Of a DNA stretch of 40,605 bases, positions 21,101-29,002 are shown piece by piece. Origin of the DNA: a virus; IMG/VR virus record IMGVR_UViG_3300044731_000338, positions 1 to 40,605 of that record; one strand, 5' to 3'. Position numbers and translations under genes: made by a program. Numbering within the stretch: the first letter of the stretch is position 1; each line of letters starts with the position of its first letter. The notes under the pieces were generated by a model. That model was not told the DNA's origin. It saw only the letters and a program-made list of their open reading frames with translations, and ran no database searches.

Positions 21101-21363
21101 TACATCGTTTTTTGATCTGTGGACAGCACTGCATCCACAAACGTGCCACCCATCCAGGCGTCACCATAAACGACAGGGATTGAGTTGGTAGAGCTAGGAG
21201 GTACTTGTTGCCTAACTCCGTTGTCTACTTGATTTGGAGCCTTCTGGCCGAAGACTCGAGTGATGACATAAGACGCAGCAAAGTTGATCGCAAATGTAGC
21301 TACAGCTAGAGCAACCCCAGTAAGTTGAGCACCTACCGCTGCCAATACTATCGATGCTGGCAT
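18169..21363 (-). CDS. Central tail-tip protein, J-like, with fiber-type C-terminus
   Basis: This 1064-residue protein has a hydrophobic N-terminus (about 5-38) and, from about 50, NSIPVVYGDAWMGGTFVDA and the KMYYVLAISNISP-type region of lambda-J-like tip attachment proteins. A large beta-rich part is followed by a C-terminus with GVYGYTNSSGASVGVQGIA repeats and QLDGKHASAF. That C-terminal part looks like a fiber end-module. It anchors the fiber complex at the tail tip and probably determines host specificity. A good ribosome site (AAGGAAT) precedes ATG 21363. Confidence 0.85.
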   Translation of the reverse strand: MPASIVLAAVGAQLTGVALAVATFAINFAASYVITRVFGQKAPNQVDNGVRQQVPPSSTNSIPVVYGDAWMGGTFVDAVLSTDQKTMYYVLAISNISPNGQFTYDRTKFYYGDRLVAFDGTDPTKVISLTDGDGNVDTKVSGNLYINLYTSTAAGTITNVTGTSPSTFMGGSDIAAGLRWTGTRQMNGLAFAIVKLIYNRDAGTTSLQPVTFKVKHALNGTGVAKPGDALYDYLTSTTYGGAVPAASVNTTACNALNTYSDATITYTPSGGGSSTQARYRINGVIDTGRSVLENVDNILTACDSWLSYQASTGQWAPVINKAESTSFAFNDSNIIGEIKVSVVDLASSINQIEVSFPFKDNKDQPEYVFLQTPAGLLYPNEPVNKYSTSFDLVNDSVQASYLANRILEQAREDLIVSFSTAYTGIQVDAGDVISVTNADYGWSAKLFRVTKVQEASLPDGNLGARLEAAEYNASVYDDGSVAQFAPASNSLMASVYYFPSLSSPTFSDQLPADNPPTFSVSCQLPSSGRVTSISLFYTTVVSPSQADWKIWATQVSPNSEPFTPSASIKFTDVILGTDTYYFAFSVSNEYGSSELSTISSAFSWATLAATSFVTSFAPAAIQVPRSGVTPTFTGIITRLYGSNAGGAVNFVTAQTDSAGSFVNNSWRIGASSTTGNADITTTGGLTLGSITDGGTYAEWGIPSSMTSSPAVLTVPVRYKDLSGSVIQAATAQLQFVFSDAGTNGASSRICYTSTDLTSLNSTPTTITTSGSTSFPPAGSWGATIGGVNQNWVATAPTIIAGQSVYQSDGVYDPTTGNTVWNVPYLSTLKVGSLSAITVNTGALTVQDALTINTSGHIKGGQTAYNTGTGFFLGYSGAAYKFSIGSSTQSLTWDGSAMTVTGNVYCNGAGEFTGNTSTAFALSMALKANATGTADIGVLGQSKTTGVSFGVYGYTNSSGASVGVQGIATTSTAIGVVAKNTGSGTALSVEGPMTMTNTTLVTNLNADQLDGKHASAFVEIASGTTNSEYLYYVNNNTAPTDPNNRAAWIKVSTNSGAVVWFPGYV

Positions 21364-21366
21364 GTC

Positions 21367-21807
21367 TTATTCCTTAACAAATGTCGTTTCGATCTTCTTG
21401 AAGCCTGGAAGACTTTGCACAGAACTTGTGTGCATGAGCGATGCACATACGATGTCCGCACGTTTCTGTCTAATCAGTTCTTCCGAATGCTTCACAAACT
21501 CGAAGAATAGTCTTCCGCCGATTGTGCCCTGTCTGTATTCAGGATGAACCCACCAAGCGACTTCTTTGATCTCTGCGACCTGTGGGCACCAGAAGTTAGG
21601 CGTGATGATGGCAGCTAACATGCCTCGCATCTGATCATCCAGCAGGACAAATCCTCTTCCAATGATCAGACTTTCAATCAAACCTTTTACATGATCTCTA
21701 TTTTGTACTTTGTGATCTCTTAGGGCATCAATAAGTGACTCTTCCGCGTACTTCTTCATCATCTCCGTACAAGCCGGGACGTCGAATTTGGACGCAAAGC
21801 GGATCAT
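21367..21807 (-). CDS. GNAT-family acetyltransferase
   Basis: This 146-residue protein shows the GNAT layout: an N-terminal helix, a mid strand RGFVLLDDQMRGMLAAIIT and the acetyl-CoA motif EVAWWVHPEYRQGTIGGRLF (V.PE.R..G.GG.L). A helix and a final strand follow. Enzymes of this fold move acetyl groups to amines. In several phages such a gene lies in the tail-tip module, as here. The target is unknown; modification of tail or host proteins is possible. Confidence 0.8.
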   Translation of the reverse strand: MIRFASKFDVPACTEMMKKYAEESLIDALRDHKVQNRDHVKGLIESLIIGRGFVLLDDQMRGMLAAIITPNFWCPQVAEIKEVAWWVHPEYRQGTIGGRLFFEFVKHSEELIRQKRADIVCASLMHTSSVQSLPGFKKIETTFVKE

Positions 21808-22463
21808 GCTCCTGAGCCTTCAATATAGTTTGGCTCAATAACATTATTGCTAGGATCGCTAACGCTTCCTGTTTGAGGCGGCGCTCCAAAGTCAAAGTAT
21901 TGATTGGAGATCGCAGAAACCCGGTTCATGGATGTATCACTAGGATAGTAGAACTGCCAGGACTTCTGGTTAGTCCTGAGTCCTGCAATACGGTTCTCGA
22001 GAACCTTCCTCATTGAGGTGCAGGAAATCGTGCAGGTAGCTACGCGAGTCCTAGCCTGATCGTTAAAGTCTTCAGAGATGCCTACAGAGTTGATGATCCC
22101 TGTGTATCTCTTAAAGAACTGAGTCGTCGGGCTGGTGATGATCTGGTTGTTTGAATCTAGGAAGCCTCGCCAGATTTCTACCGTGGAGCCTTTGATATTA
22201 GAAGACAGGATTAAGCCTACGTTGGTAGGGTCAATACCAGTCAGACTAATCGTGATGTCGTCGGATGTGCTTTTGATGTCTTGAGGAATATCCCCAAGCT
22301 GGAGCAGCATCCCGAGGTTAGAGAAGGTGATGCCACTAACCGTAATCGGAGCGGCAGCATTGCAGAATGAGTAAGTCGTCGTTACTGGATTGCCAATCTG
22401 AAGCCTGACAAACTCAGCGTGTCTTATATTTGCGCTCGAAAGCGCGTTCATTGTCGTACTCAT
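21804..22463 (-). CDS. Tail assembly / minor tail protein
   Basis: This 219-residue protein has a beta-rich middle and SMRKVLENRIAGLRTNQKSW followed by YPSDTSMNRV. That end pattern (R..GLRTN..W....P.D.SM.RV) is typical of a tail-tip component found between the tape measure and J genes. Its partner is likely the 216-residue protein it overlaps by 4 nt upstream. A role in forming the tail tip is inferred from this order. Confidence 0.65.
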   Translation of the reverse strand: MSTTMNALSSANIRHAEFVRLQIGNPVTTTYSFCNAAAPITVSGITFSNLGMLLQLGDIPQDIKSTSDDITISLTGIDPTNVGLILSSNIKGSTVEIWRGFLDSNNQIITSPTTQFFKRYTGIINSVGISEDFNDQARTRVATCTISCTSMRKVLENRIAGLRTNQKSWQFYYPSDTSMNRVSAISNQYFDFGAPPQTGSVSDPSNNVIEPNYIEGSGA

Positions 22464-23110
22464 GGAGCCACGTTCTCCCTAAACACAAAAGGACCGTCCC
22501 AGTTCACAAAAGCACCATTGGTCATTGGAGTCAGAGTGTAAGTCGGGCACTGCTCCGCGTACACAGGAAAACTCACCGCAGAGCCAACAGCTGTCAGAGT
22601 ACCAGTAGAAGGAACGCCGATTACAGGACGGTGGATAGTAGCGTTCACAGTGGCCGCGCCGCCCCTTAGAACGTCCGCAGTGACCTTATAAACGTAAGAC
22701 CCTAGTTGGATGAAGTCTCCAGCCGCCAGGACGACTACAGAGCTTCCTACAGCGGGTAAGTTTCCAATAGAGATCGTCGTTGCGTTAGCCGCAGGCACAG
22801 AAGCCAGAGTCAGCGCCGCCGCCTGGGCACCAGATAGGCCACCGCGATAAGCAGTAAACCAAGAAAGATTGCTGCTAGAAAAAGTGATGTTTGCAGCAGT
22901 TTGACGGTCAAGGTTGTCAATCGTCTGAATAACATCTCGGACCTGTGGGTAGTACAGATAGTTATGCGGGACGATGGTGAACACCCAAGGCACTGCTGTC
23001 AGGTACTGAGCAGTTCTAATCTGTCCGCCTCTAGAGACTTGTTGTCCTACAGTACGCCGGTTATTCACAGTCATTGACTGCTGAATATCGACTATCGATT
23101 GAAACGACAT
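22460..23110 (-). CDS. Distal tail / minor tail protein
   Basis: This 216-residue protein starts MSFQSIVDIQQSMTVNNRRT and is beta-rich throughout, with VPWVFTIVPHNYLYYPQVRD at about 40-59 and VVVLAAGDFIQLGSYVYKV at about 125-143. It lies directly after the tape measure gene and shares the TAATG-type one-base overlap with it. This is where distal tail (Dit)-like or minor tail proteins sit in siphoviruses. Sequence alone does not identify it. Confidence 0.65.
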   Translation of the reverse strand: MSFQSIVDIQQSMTVNNRRTVGQQVSRGGQIRTAQYLTAVPWVFTIVPHNYLYYPQVRDVIQTIDNLDRQTAANITFSSSNLSWFTAYRGGLSGAQAAALTLASVPAANATTISIGNLPAVGSSVVVLAAGDFIQLGSYVYKVTADVLRGGAATVNATIHRPVIGVPSTGTLTAVGSAVSFPVYAEQCPTYTLTPMTNGAFVNWDGPFVFRENVAP

Positions 23111-25539
23111 TATGCGCGTCCTCTTCCAATGGCAAGAGACTTGTTAGCGTAGGCATTAGCCGCCCACACCGCTGTACTACTTCCCATGATCCTATCCTCA
23201 AAACTTTTTACGTCAATCGCTTGAATGTTGTAGTTGTTAATAACCTGGGAACCACCAACAGAGGATAGAGCGTTATTGGGAACAATAGTCCCAGATGTGC
23301 GAGGCACAAACATCTCTGGTCCCTTCTCTCCAACCATGTAGGAAGTCCCCGCGCTAACAGCGCCTCCAGAAGCGCGAGGAATAAGCCCAGAACCTCCTGT
23401 AATGGTTCCGCCACTGGCCGACCCAAATGAGAATCCCATAGACCTCAAGAAAGAGTTGAACAGCATCGTTGCCGAGGCTTTCAACTGAATCATGATCAAA
23501 TCTTGGATGATCGACCTAGCCAAGTCTTTGAACGATAGCTTTCCAGTGCGGACAAAGTTCTCGAGTGCCTTTTCCATGTTCCCAAACACTGCATCGTAGA
23601 CACGCTGGGTGGCCTTCAAAGAGTCCTGCATAGAGATGAACATCTCTTGCATACCTTGGTTCCTTCGAGCCTGGGAGATCAATAGATCGCGCTTCTCAGG
23701 GCTGAGATCAGGATTAGCCATGATCTCTGCGATCTTTCTCTGAGTTTCCAACTCCAGCATGGCAATCTGAAGTGCTTTGTCAGAGGCTCCGATCAGAGAA
23801 CCTTTGAGTTGCAGTTTCTGCATTTCGTACTCAAGGCTTTCCTTTTCTACTTGACCCGTCTGAACTAACTGGTTGTAAATCTGATCCCTGCGAGATTGCT
23901 CTTGAGCAAGATCATTCATGGCCTCATCAGCAAGTTTCTGACGGTCAGCCATTTCATCTGCGTAACGCTTTCTTGCAAGGTCACGTAATTGCTTTTGCTT
24001 ATCCTGCTCAATTTGAATTAACTGTTGAGAAAGTAGTTTTGCATTTTGCTCAACAAATACATCAGCTTCTGCTTGGTTCTTTTTTGCCATTTCGTTTCTG
24101 GCAAGGAATATCTTTTCTTGAGCGTTTAACTCAATAGTCATCATGTCATTCGCAGTCATCCTACGAAGATCATATTGATTCTTGACTATTGCTTGATCAA
24201 TCTCAAAAGCAAGCTGTCGGCGCTTTTCGCCAAACTTAACCTCATCGTTGATTGCTTGCGTATCCTGTTGTGATTTCTTTGCTGCTTCTTCACCGGCTTG
24301 CATCTTGTCAAGAATTGCTTGACGTTTGGATACAAACTCCTGAAAGCTCTGCAATAGTTTCCCGTAGTAAACAGAGTCAGGATTGGCTTTATTAAGTTGA
24401 TTTGCCGCAGCAGTGATGAACTGGTTTATCTGATCCAGTTGCTCTTCAAGTGTTTGTGGCCGCCCTATATTAAGAAGAGCATTCCAAGCCGCACTAGCCG
24501 CGTTCTTAAGTTTCGTCCACGCGCCCTCAAGCGTTCCCACTTGGCGCTCTTGGTCTTGAAGTTTCTTATACAGCGCATCAGCAGCAACCTTGGCCGCTTC
24601 TTGAGCCTTGCCTTGCTTATCAAGCAGAACAATGTGCTTGTATTGCTCAAGCGTAAGGAAATTCATCCTGTCATTGAGCGACTTGATAGAGGACGCGCCG
24701 CCATCAAAAGCAGGGATTAATTTTTGTGCAACCTCAGTAGCAGTTTCACCAGACAACTTGGTGACGTTAGCAATAGCCTGGGCGACAGAACCTAGAGATT
24801 GATCTGTGAACTTCCCAGACTTGACCAACTCCATCAAGATGTCTTTGGTTTTGCCAATAGACAAGTTGGTCTTTGTGCTGACCGTATCGGCCAGATCAAG
24901 GAAGGTCTTTTGAGTCAGGTTGGCGTAATTGCCTGTCAGGATCAACTGATCTCTGAGTTCTGCTGCGTCTCTAGCGCCTTGATAAAACGCAACTCCTAGT
25001 ACACCAAATCCCGCAGCAAGCCCTGTGATCGCCACCTTCATCGGCGTGATCATCGCTGCCAGGGCTTTGAACATATTGCCTATGCCGCCGAACTGATCCT
25101 TCAACTGACCACCCTGCTGAAGCAGAGCGATCATGGCGTTTTGTCCTGATGCGATCTGAGTTACAAGGTCGGTAGTTTGGTAGGTGATAGCAAGTTTCTG
25201 CTGCTCAGACAGAACCCCCATCGTCCGCTTGCCTGCCGCAGACACTTCATCGTAAGCCTTAGCCTGGGCAAGAAGCTGTTGCTGAAGAGCAGGAGCCGCG
25301 TTCTTGAATCTACCTGCGGCAATCTCACGCTCAATCTGCGTTACCTTGGAAACCTCTTTGCCGTAGTCCTCAGTGGCGTATTTAAGAGCAACAATCTCTT
25401 TAGCCGCAGCATTAGATTCCCGAGTAATGGCCGCCTTGAGATTTCTAGTCTCAGCAATAGCCTTGTCAACGTCAGCAGTAAATGACGCAGTATCAAGACC
25501 AAGAACGACACCAAGTCGAGCAATGTTGCTGGATGCCAT
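23110..25539 (-). CDS. Tape measure protein
   Basis: This 809-residue protein starts with helices DTASFTADVDKAIAETRNL and a region with AMIALLQQGGQLKDQFGGIG. A hydrophobic stretch (MITPMKVAITGLAAGFGVLG) follows, then a very long coiled coil. The end is Gly-rich, with ASGGAVSAGTSYMVGEKGPE near the C-terminus. This is the usual layout of siphovirus tape measures, which set tail length and enter the host envelope. The size corresponds to a tail of moderate length. One-base TAATG overlaps link it to both neighbours. Confidence 0.93.
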   Translation of the reverse strand: MASSNIARLGVVLGLDTASFTADVDKAIAETRNLKAAITRESNAAAKEIVALKYATEDYGKEVSKVTQIEREIAAGRFKNAAPALQQQLLAQAKAYDEVSAAGKRTMGVLSEQQKLAITYQTTDLVTQIASGQNAMIALLQQGGQLKDQFGGIGNMFKALAAMITPMKVAITGLAAGFGVLGVAFYQGARDAAELRDQLILTGNYANLTQKTFLDLADTVSTKTNLSIGKTKDILMELVKSGKFTDQSLGSVAQAIANVTKLSGETATEVAQKLIPAFDGGASSIKSLNDRMNFLTLEQYKHIVLLDKQGKAQEAAKVAADALYKKLQDQERQVGTLEGAWTKLKNAASAAWNALLNIGRPQTLEEQLDQINQFITAAANQLNKANPDSVYYGKLLQSFQEFVSKRQAILDKMQAGEEAAKKSQQDTQAINDEVKFGEKRRQLAFEIDQAIVKNQYDLRRMTANDMMTIELNAQEKIFLARNEMAKKNQAEADVFVEQNAKLLSQQLIQIEQDKQKQLRDLARKRYADEMADRQKLADEAMNDLAQEQSRRDQIYNQLVQTGQVEKESLEYEMQKLQLKGSLIGASDKALQIAMLELETQRKIAEIMANPDLSPEKRDLLISQARRNQGMQEMFISMQDSLKATQRVYDAVFGNMEKALENFVRTGKLSFKDLARSIIQDLIMIQLKASATMLFNSFLRSMGFSFGSASGGTITGGSGLIPRASGGAVSAGTSYMVGEKGPEMFVPRTSGTIVPNNALSSVGGSQVINNYNIQAIDVKSFEDRIMGSSTAVWAANAYANKSLAIGRGRA

Positions 25540-26021
25540 TACTTCTTCCTTCGATTCAGTCGCTTCGCGTAAGCAGGGATTATGTAAGCTAACTCGCTCT
25601 TCAGTGCGCTAAGTACAGTCTCTACTTGAGCATCCAAAGACGGTCTTAGAAACGGTTGAGGGTTGAGCTTACTTGTCCCAAACTCCTGAGCCAGAGACAC
25701 TGCGCTCTTCTTGACCGAAACAATCGCAATAGCCGCGTCCGTCTCGTTGACGTACTTGGACATCTTGTCCCTACCGTGAGGGATTCTGGCGTCTAGCTTG
25801 ACCGTGTCTCTGAGGTGGATTGGTCCGGTGTTGCTTTCATCATAGGGAGCAGTCTGCTCAACCCGCTGATACACCGGCACCATAGCATTACGCGCCGCCT
25901 TTACGAGGGTGTTTCTCGCAACTAGGTCAGCGCGATAGCCTTGAGCCAAGTCCCGAAGTTGCTGCTCAAACTCAGCAAATCCCTCTAACTTGACCCCTCG
26001 CTCATTGGGTATGTACGCCAA
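25539..26021 (-). CDS. HK97 gp10-like tail component
   Basis: This 160-residue protein begins (TTG start) with AYIPNERGVKLEGFAEFEQQ and has ARNAMVPVYQRVEQTAPYD, IHLRDTVK and LAQEFGTSKLNPQPFLRPSL. These are the R.....AP...G.L..S.....E.GT....PFLRPA features of the HK97 gp10 family, which joins tail and head or completes the tail. The start is TTG with GGAGAAG upstream. Its place, after the tail chaperones rather than between connector and major tail, is unusual. Confidence 0.8.
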   Translation of the reverse strand: MAYIPNERGVKLEGFAEFEQQLRDLAQGYRADLVARNTLVKAARNAMVPVYQRVEQTAPYDESNTGPIHLRDTVKLDARIPHGRDKMSKYVNETDAAIAIVSVKKSAVSLAQEFGTSKLNPQPFLRPSLDAQVETVLSALKSELAYIIPAYAKRLNRRKK

Positions 26022-26783
26022 ACAACTTCTCCGCGCCTGGGGCCTGAGCCATGAAGGAAATCAGATTGTTGTTGACGGCAACCTTTTGTTCCTCTTCCGT
26101 CAACGGAGGAACAATGTACTCATGGGTTGAAGGAAGAATATCCTTCATCTCAAACGCTTTGTTCCCTTGTCGGAGTTTAGCGTTTAGGTTCCCAGTAGCA
26201 AAGCCACTCAAGGCTAACAGCATAGCCTTGTTCCCCAGATAACCGTCATGCAGCATGATCTCAATGTTCCGCATGTCGTCTGCTGGGATGTTGTCAGGAC
26301 ACCCACCGTGAGCCCAGACGTAAGCCCGAGCCTGTGAGTAAGTGTCCCTTAAGAGTTTTTTCGGGAGTCCCCGTAGGAAGGCTGGATAGCCTCTTGGATG
26401 CCCTTGATCATTTCCAGTTGAACAGTGAAGGGCATTTCCTCTTCAATCTGCTCATAGGTCAGATCATCAAGATTCCCTTCGATGGGAACCAAGAGCCGGA
26501 ACATCTCGACAATGCGGTTCTCGACCTGCATAGCGGTGCGTACAAGCTCTTTTGTGGACCGACCATCCACATATACGTCCCCGTCCTTTTCCTCGCCTTG
26601 TAGGCCATTTACAGCCTTCTCGTAGCGGGTTTGGAACTTGGACTCATCAACCTGTTCAATCCTAGCTTGCATGTCCTCCATCTCTTTGGACAGAGGAACA
26701 CGAACCTTGAAGGTCTTGCTCGCCAGGACGAACGACTTGATGCGAAGGGATGACGTATCCCCGAATGCTTGGGAGAGCTTCAT
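26002..26783 (-). CDS. Tail chaperone GT, -1 frameshift fusion
   Basis: Ribosomes translating the 144-residue G protein can slip -1 on A AAA AAC (minus strand 26361-26355, zero frame CGA AAA AAC TCT TAA). After the slip they read KKLLRDTYSQARAYVWAHGG and continue into the downstream frame, ending at 26002. The fusion is about 260 residues: join of 26783-26355 and 26355-26002. In lambda such a GT fusion is needed for tail assembly around the tape measure. The zero-frame stop lies right after the heptamer. Confidence 0.88.
26349..26783 (-). CDS. Tail assembly chaperone G
   Basis: This 144-residue, acidic, helical protein (for example DMQARIEQVDESKFQTRYEK) ends SYGDSRKNS at a TAA that lies just beyond a slippery heptamer. 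It stands between the major tail gene and the tape measure, where lambda G lies. It should bind the tape measure protein during tail assembly, in two forms (G and GT). No other domain is visible. Confidence 0.85.
   Translation of the reverse strand: MKLSQAFGDTSSLRIKSFVLASKTFKVRVPLSKEMEDMQARIEQVDESKFQTRYEKAVNGLQGEEKDGDVYVDGRSTKELVRTAMQVENRIVEMFRLLVPIEGNLDDLTYEQIEEEMPFTVQLEMIKGIQEAIQPSYGDSRKNS
26355..26361 (-). promoter_or_regulatory. A AAA AAC -1 ribosomal frameshift site
   Basis: The minus-strand heptamer AAAAAAC is in the correct phase (A AAA AAC within CGA AAA AAC). The zero-frame stop follows one codon later. In the -1 frame an open reading frame of 117 codons follows without an AUG close to its beginning, showing that the two parts work as a fusion. 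Confidence 0.9.
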
Positions 26784-26784
26784 A

Positions 26785-27006
26785 TTATCTTGGCTTTATG
26801 ATGTGTTGATAGATGGAATCGTTGACACGAACCGCGAAGTCCACCACTTCCTCGGGGCTCATCGTGTTGGCGTGGTTCTTTGCGATCTCATGTGCAAGGC
26901 TCACCGCAGTAAGCCTTTGCTGAGTAAAACCAAACCAATCTTTTCTTGTCTCTGCTTGGGCGATTAAGAACCCAAGCAGATCATTCGTGTTTTGTATTAC
27001 TGTCAC
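26785..27006 (-). CDS. Small protein between major tail and chaperone genes
   Basis: This is a 73-residue helical protein with GTG start (27006) and QNTNDLLGFLIAQAETRKDW, then SPEEVVDFAVRVNDSIYQHI. No family is recognised. It starts one base after the stop of the long major tail gene and ends one base before the G start, so it belongs to the tail operon. It may be a chaperone or a small tail part. Confidence 0.55.
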   Translation of the reverse strand: MTVIQNTNDLLGFLIAQAETRKDWFGFTQQRLTAVSLAHEIAKNHANTMSPEEVVDFAVRVNDSIYQHIIKPR

Positions 27007-27007
27007 T

Positions 27008-27724
27008 TTAGTTGTTCACCCAGTTGTAGAGACCAGCCCTCGGATGGATCGTGAACATGGCTTTTGCTTCTGCTCCAGGCTGAGAATCAATCTGGAAATT
27101 AGAAGCCCGCCCAGTAAATGAATAATACACAGTGTTGCTTCCTTCTGTGGCGGCAATCACATAGGTGCGATCAATCGTACCGCTATAGGAATCTGCCCTC
27201 ATCTGCAACAAACCGGCATCAGAAGGATTCCAAGTGGCAGTAATGGTCATTGATGTTCCAGCCGCTTGAGTAGGCATCTTGTCTGATTGCCTTGCCCCAG
27301 CAACAGGGAATGAAACTGAAGCATCATCTTGACCAAATGCTGGAATAGTCTGGATGTTCAAAAGATTAGTAGCAAATGTAATTGCTTGCACTTGTGCCAG
27401 CGTTCCCATCTGCGCTGCGGTCAATGCAGTAGGCGTACCTCCAGCAGACGTATACAGCACAAATGATTGAGTGCCAGCAGGAGGGGTTCCAGTTACAGTC
27501 AATGCGCGAGTGCCCCCGTTGTATGAAACGATGGGGTATGAGGTGCCAGCAATAAAAATTGCGCCAGTGTAGAAATTAGTTACTGCGCTGGCAGTCGTGC
27601 CGTCAGCAAATGTTGTTGGCAACGTAATTACTGATGCGGCAACAGTGCCACTACCAGTAACTTGGTTGTACTGAAAATACATGGATGCCGAGAAACCCGG
27701 CAAAACCTTGTTTGGCAGAGCCAT
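27008..27724 (-). CDS. Major tail protein, long paralog
   Basis: This 238-residue protein shares MALPNK.LPGFS, IPAFGQDD, VAGARQSDKMPTQ, TITATWNPSDAGLLQMRAD and the QPGAEAKAMFTIHPRAG end with the 164-residue upstream gene. It differs by an insertion of about 74 residues after MYFQ (about residues 19-92), beta-rich with FYTGAIFIAGTSYP and YNGGTRALTVTG. The family is the siphovirus tail tube protein. The insert may be exposed on the tail surface, or this may be a second specialised tube subunit. Confidence 0.8.
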   Translation of the reverse strand: MALPNKVLPGFSASMYFQYNQVTGSGTVAASVITLPTTFADGTTASAVTNFYTGAIFIAGTSYPIVSYNGGTRALTVTGTPPAGTQSFVLYTSAGGTPTALTAAQMGTLAQVQAITFATNLLNIQTIPAFGQDDASVSFPVAGARQSDKMPTQAAGTSMTITATWNPSDAGLLQMRADSYSGTIDRTYVIAATEGSNTVYYSFTGRASNFQIDSQPGAEAKAMFTIHPRAGLYNWVNN

Positions 27725-27733
27725 GATTTTCCT

Positions 27734-28228
27734 TTAGGCGTTGTTAGACCAACCGTACTGGTTCCCACGGGGATGAATCGTGAAAACAGCCTTGGCTTCT
27801 GCACCGGGTTGAGCATCGATCTGCCACTGAGACACGCGACCGTTGAAGGCGTAATAAACGATGTTTGCGCCTTCAGTAGCAGAGATCACGAACGTGCGGT
27901 CAATAACACCGCTGTACGCATCAGCACGAAGCAACAGCAAAACCGAGTCAGTCGGATTCCACGCGGCAGTGATCGTGAGCGAGGTCGGAGCGCTCTGGAC
28001 AGGCACCTTGTCGGACTGACGCGCACCAGCAACCGAGTAGTTCGCCACAGCATCGTCTTGACCAAACGCAGGAACTGCCTCGACGTTCATCAAGTTACCA
28101 GAAACCGCCAGAGGGCTGACGCTTGCAACCAGAGCAAGCTGTGCAGTGGTCAGAGGAGTGGGGGTGGCCGAAGGTTGTGCGTACATCGCAACACTGAACC
28201 CAGGCAGAATTTTGTTTGGCAGAGCCAT
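27734..28228 (-). CDS. Major tail protein, short paralog
   Basis: This 164-residue protein has the tail tube sequence without the insert: MALPNKILPGFSVAMYAQ, VAGARQSDKVPVQ, AAWNPTDSVLLLLRADAYSG, QPGAEAKAVFTIHPRGN. It precedes the long paralog by 9 nt and both have a ribosome site within GGAAAATC. Since it is nearer the tail terminator gene, it may be the original tube gene. One protein may be the main tube subunit and the other a minor variant; sequence alone cannot tell which. Confidence 0.8.
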   Translation of the reverse strand: MALPNKILPGFSVAMYAQPSATPTPLTTAQLALVASVSPLAVSGNLMNVEAVPAFGQDDAVANYSVAGARQSDKVPVQSAPTSLTITAAWNPTDSVLLLLRADAYSGVIDRTFVISATEGANIVYYAFNGRVSQWQIDAQPGAEAKAVFTIHPRGNQYGWSNNA

Positions 28229-28238
28229 GATTTTCCTT

Positions 28239-28658
28239 TCAAGTTGGGATATCTAGTGTGCAGTCCAGAAAGACCTGGGCCATCTTTTCTTTGTCGTCAT
28301 AGGAATTGTATAGCCAAAACACATCTGCCTTGGCAATCCAAAACCCATAAGTCGACCCACCGAAGATTCCGGTGTAGCCATGCAAAGATTGTAGTATCTG
28401 GTTACTGATTGTGAAACCGTCTTCCATTCCCTGAGTGAAAATAGAGATTTGGAAGACAGGTCGATCTATACCTTTGTTTGCTTGGTTTCCACCTGTATAC
28501 ACTTCTTGGTGGACGTTCCTAAGCTGCCAAGTAAGGAACTTAGGCTCTAAGGCAAAGTTACGGTTGAAAGCAGAATAGACAGGAACCGGCGTGACGATGC
28601 TAGTCAGGTGAGCCTGAATCGCCTTAGCGTAGTCAACCGGGTTCTTTTGCGATGCCAT
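28239..28658 (-). CDS. Tail terminator protein (DUF3168-like)
   Basis: This is a 139-residue protein with helices, PVPVYSAFNRN, GGNQANKGIDRPVFQISIF, ISNQILQSLHGYTG and a final YNSYDDKEKMAQVFLDCTLD. This is the tail-terminator/tail-completion pattern that caps the tail at the head end. It lies between the head-tail adaptor and the tail tube genes, the normal order. It overlaps the upstream gene by one base. Confidence 0.75.
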   Translation of the reverse strand: MASQKNPVDYAKAIQAHLTSIVTPVPVYSAFNRNFALEPKFLTWQLRNVHQEVYTGGNQANKGIDRPVFQISIFTQGMEDGFTISNQILQSLHGYTGIFGGSTYGFWIAKADVFWLYNSYDDKEKMAQVFLDCTLDIPT

Positions 28659-29002
28659 CAGACTGCCGTTACAGGATCATTGCGGAAGCACATCAACCGG
28701 ACATGCTGCCTGCTGTTGTCTGACTTTGCGTCTTCAATCCGCCAAGAATCTCCATCATAGGTGATGGAATAGTTACCTGGGTCTTCAACGATGGTTCTGG
28801 CGTTTGGAGAGTAGTTAATCTCAAACTCAGTAATATCGTGATAGTCACGATACTTGTCTGAAATCTTGATTGCACTGTTGACTTCGTGAATCTTTGCTCG
28901 AGTCTTGAACCATAAAGTCTGCGTTACGCCTTGCTCACCAAATGCCGACTTGGTGAAGGAAAGCGTATTGATGCTGATAGTTTCAAAACGAACGATAGTC
29001 AT
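28658..29002 (-). CDS. Head-tail joining (head closure) protein
   Basis: This 114-residue, beta-rich protein contains TQTLWFKTRAKIHEV, then FEINYSPNARTIVEDPGNYS and DGDSWRIEDAKSD. The strand order and place between the gp6-like connector and the tail terminator fit a stopper/head-closure protein. It would close the portal channel and receive the tail. There is no strong motif; identification rests on gene order and general fold pattern. Confidence 0.65.
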   Translation of the reverse strand: MTIVRFETISINTLSFTKSAFGEQGVTQTLWFKTRAKIHEVNSAIKISDKYRDYHDITEFEINYSPNARTIVEDPGNYSITYDGDSWRIEDAKSDNSRQHVRLMCFRNDPVTAV

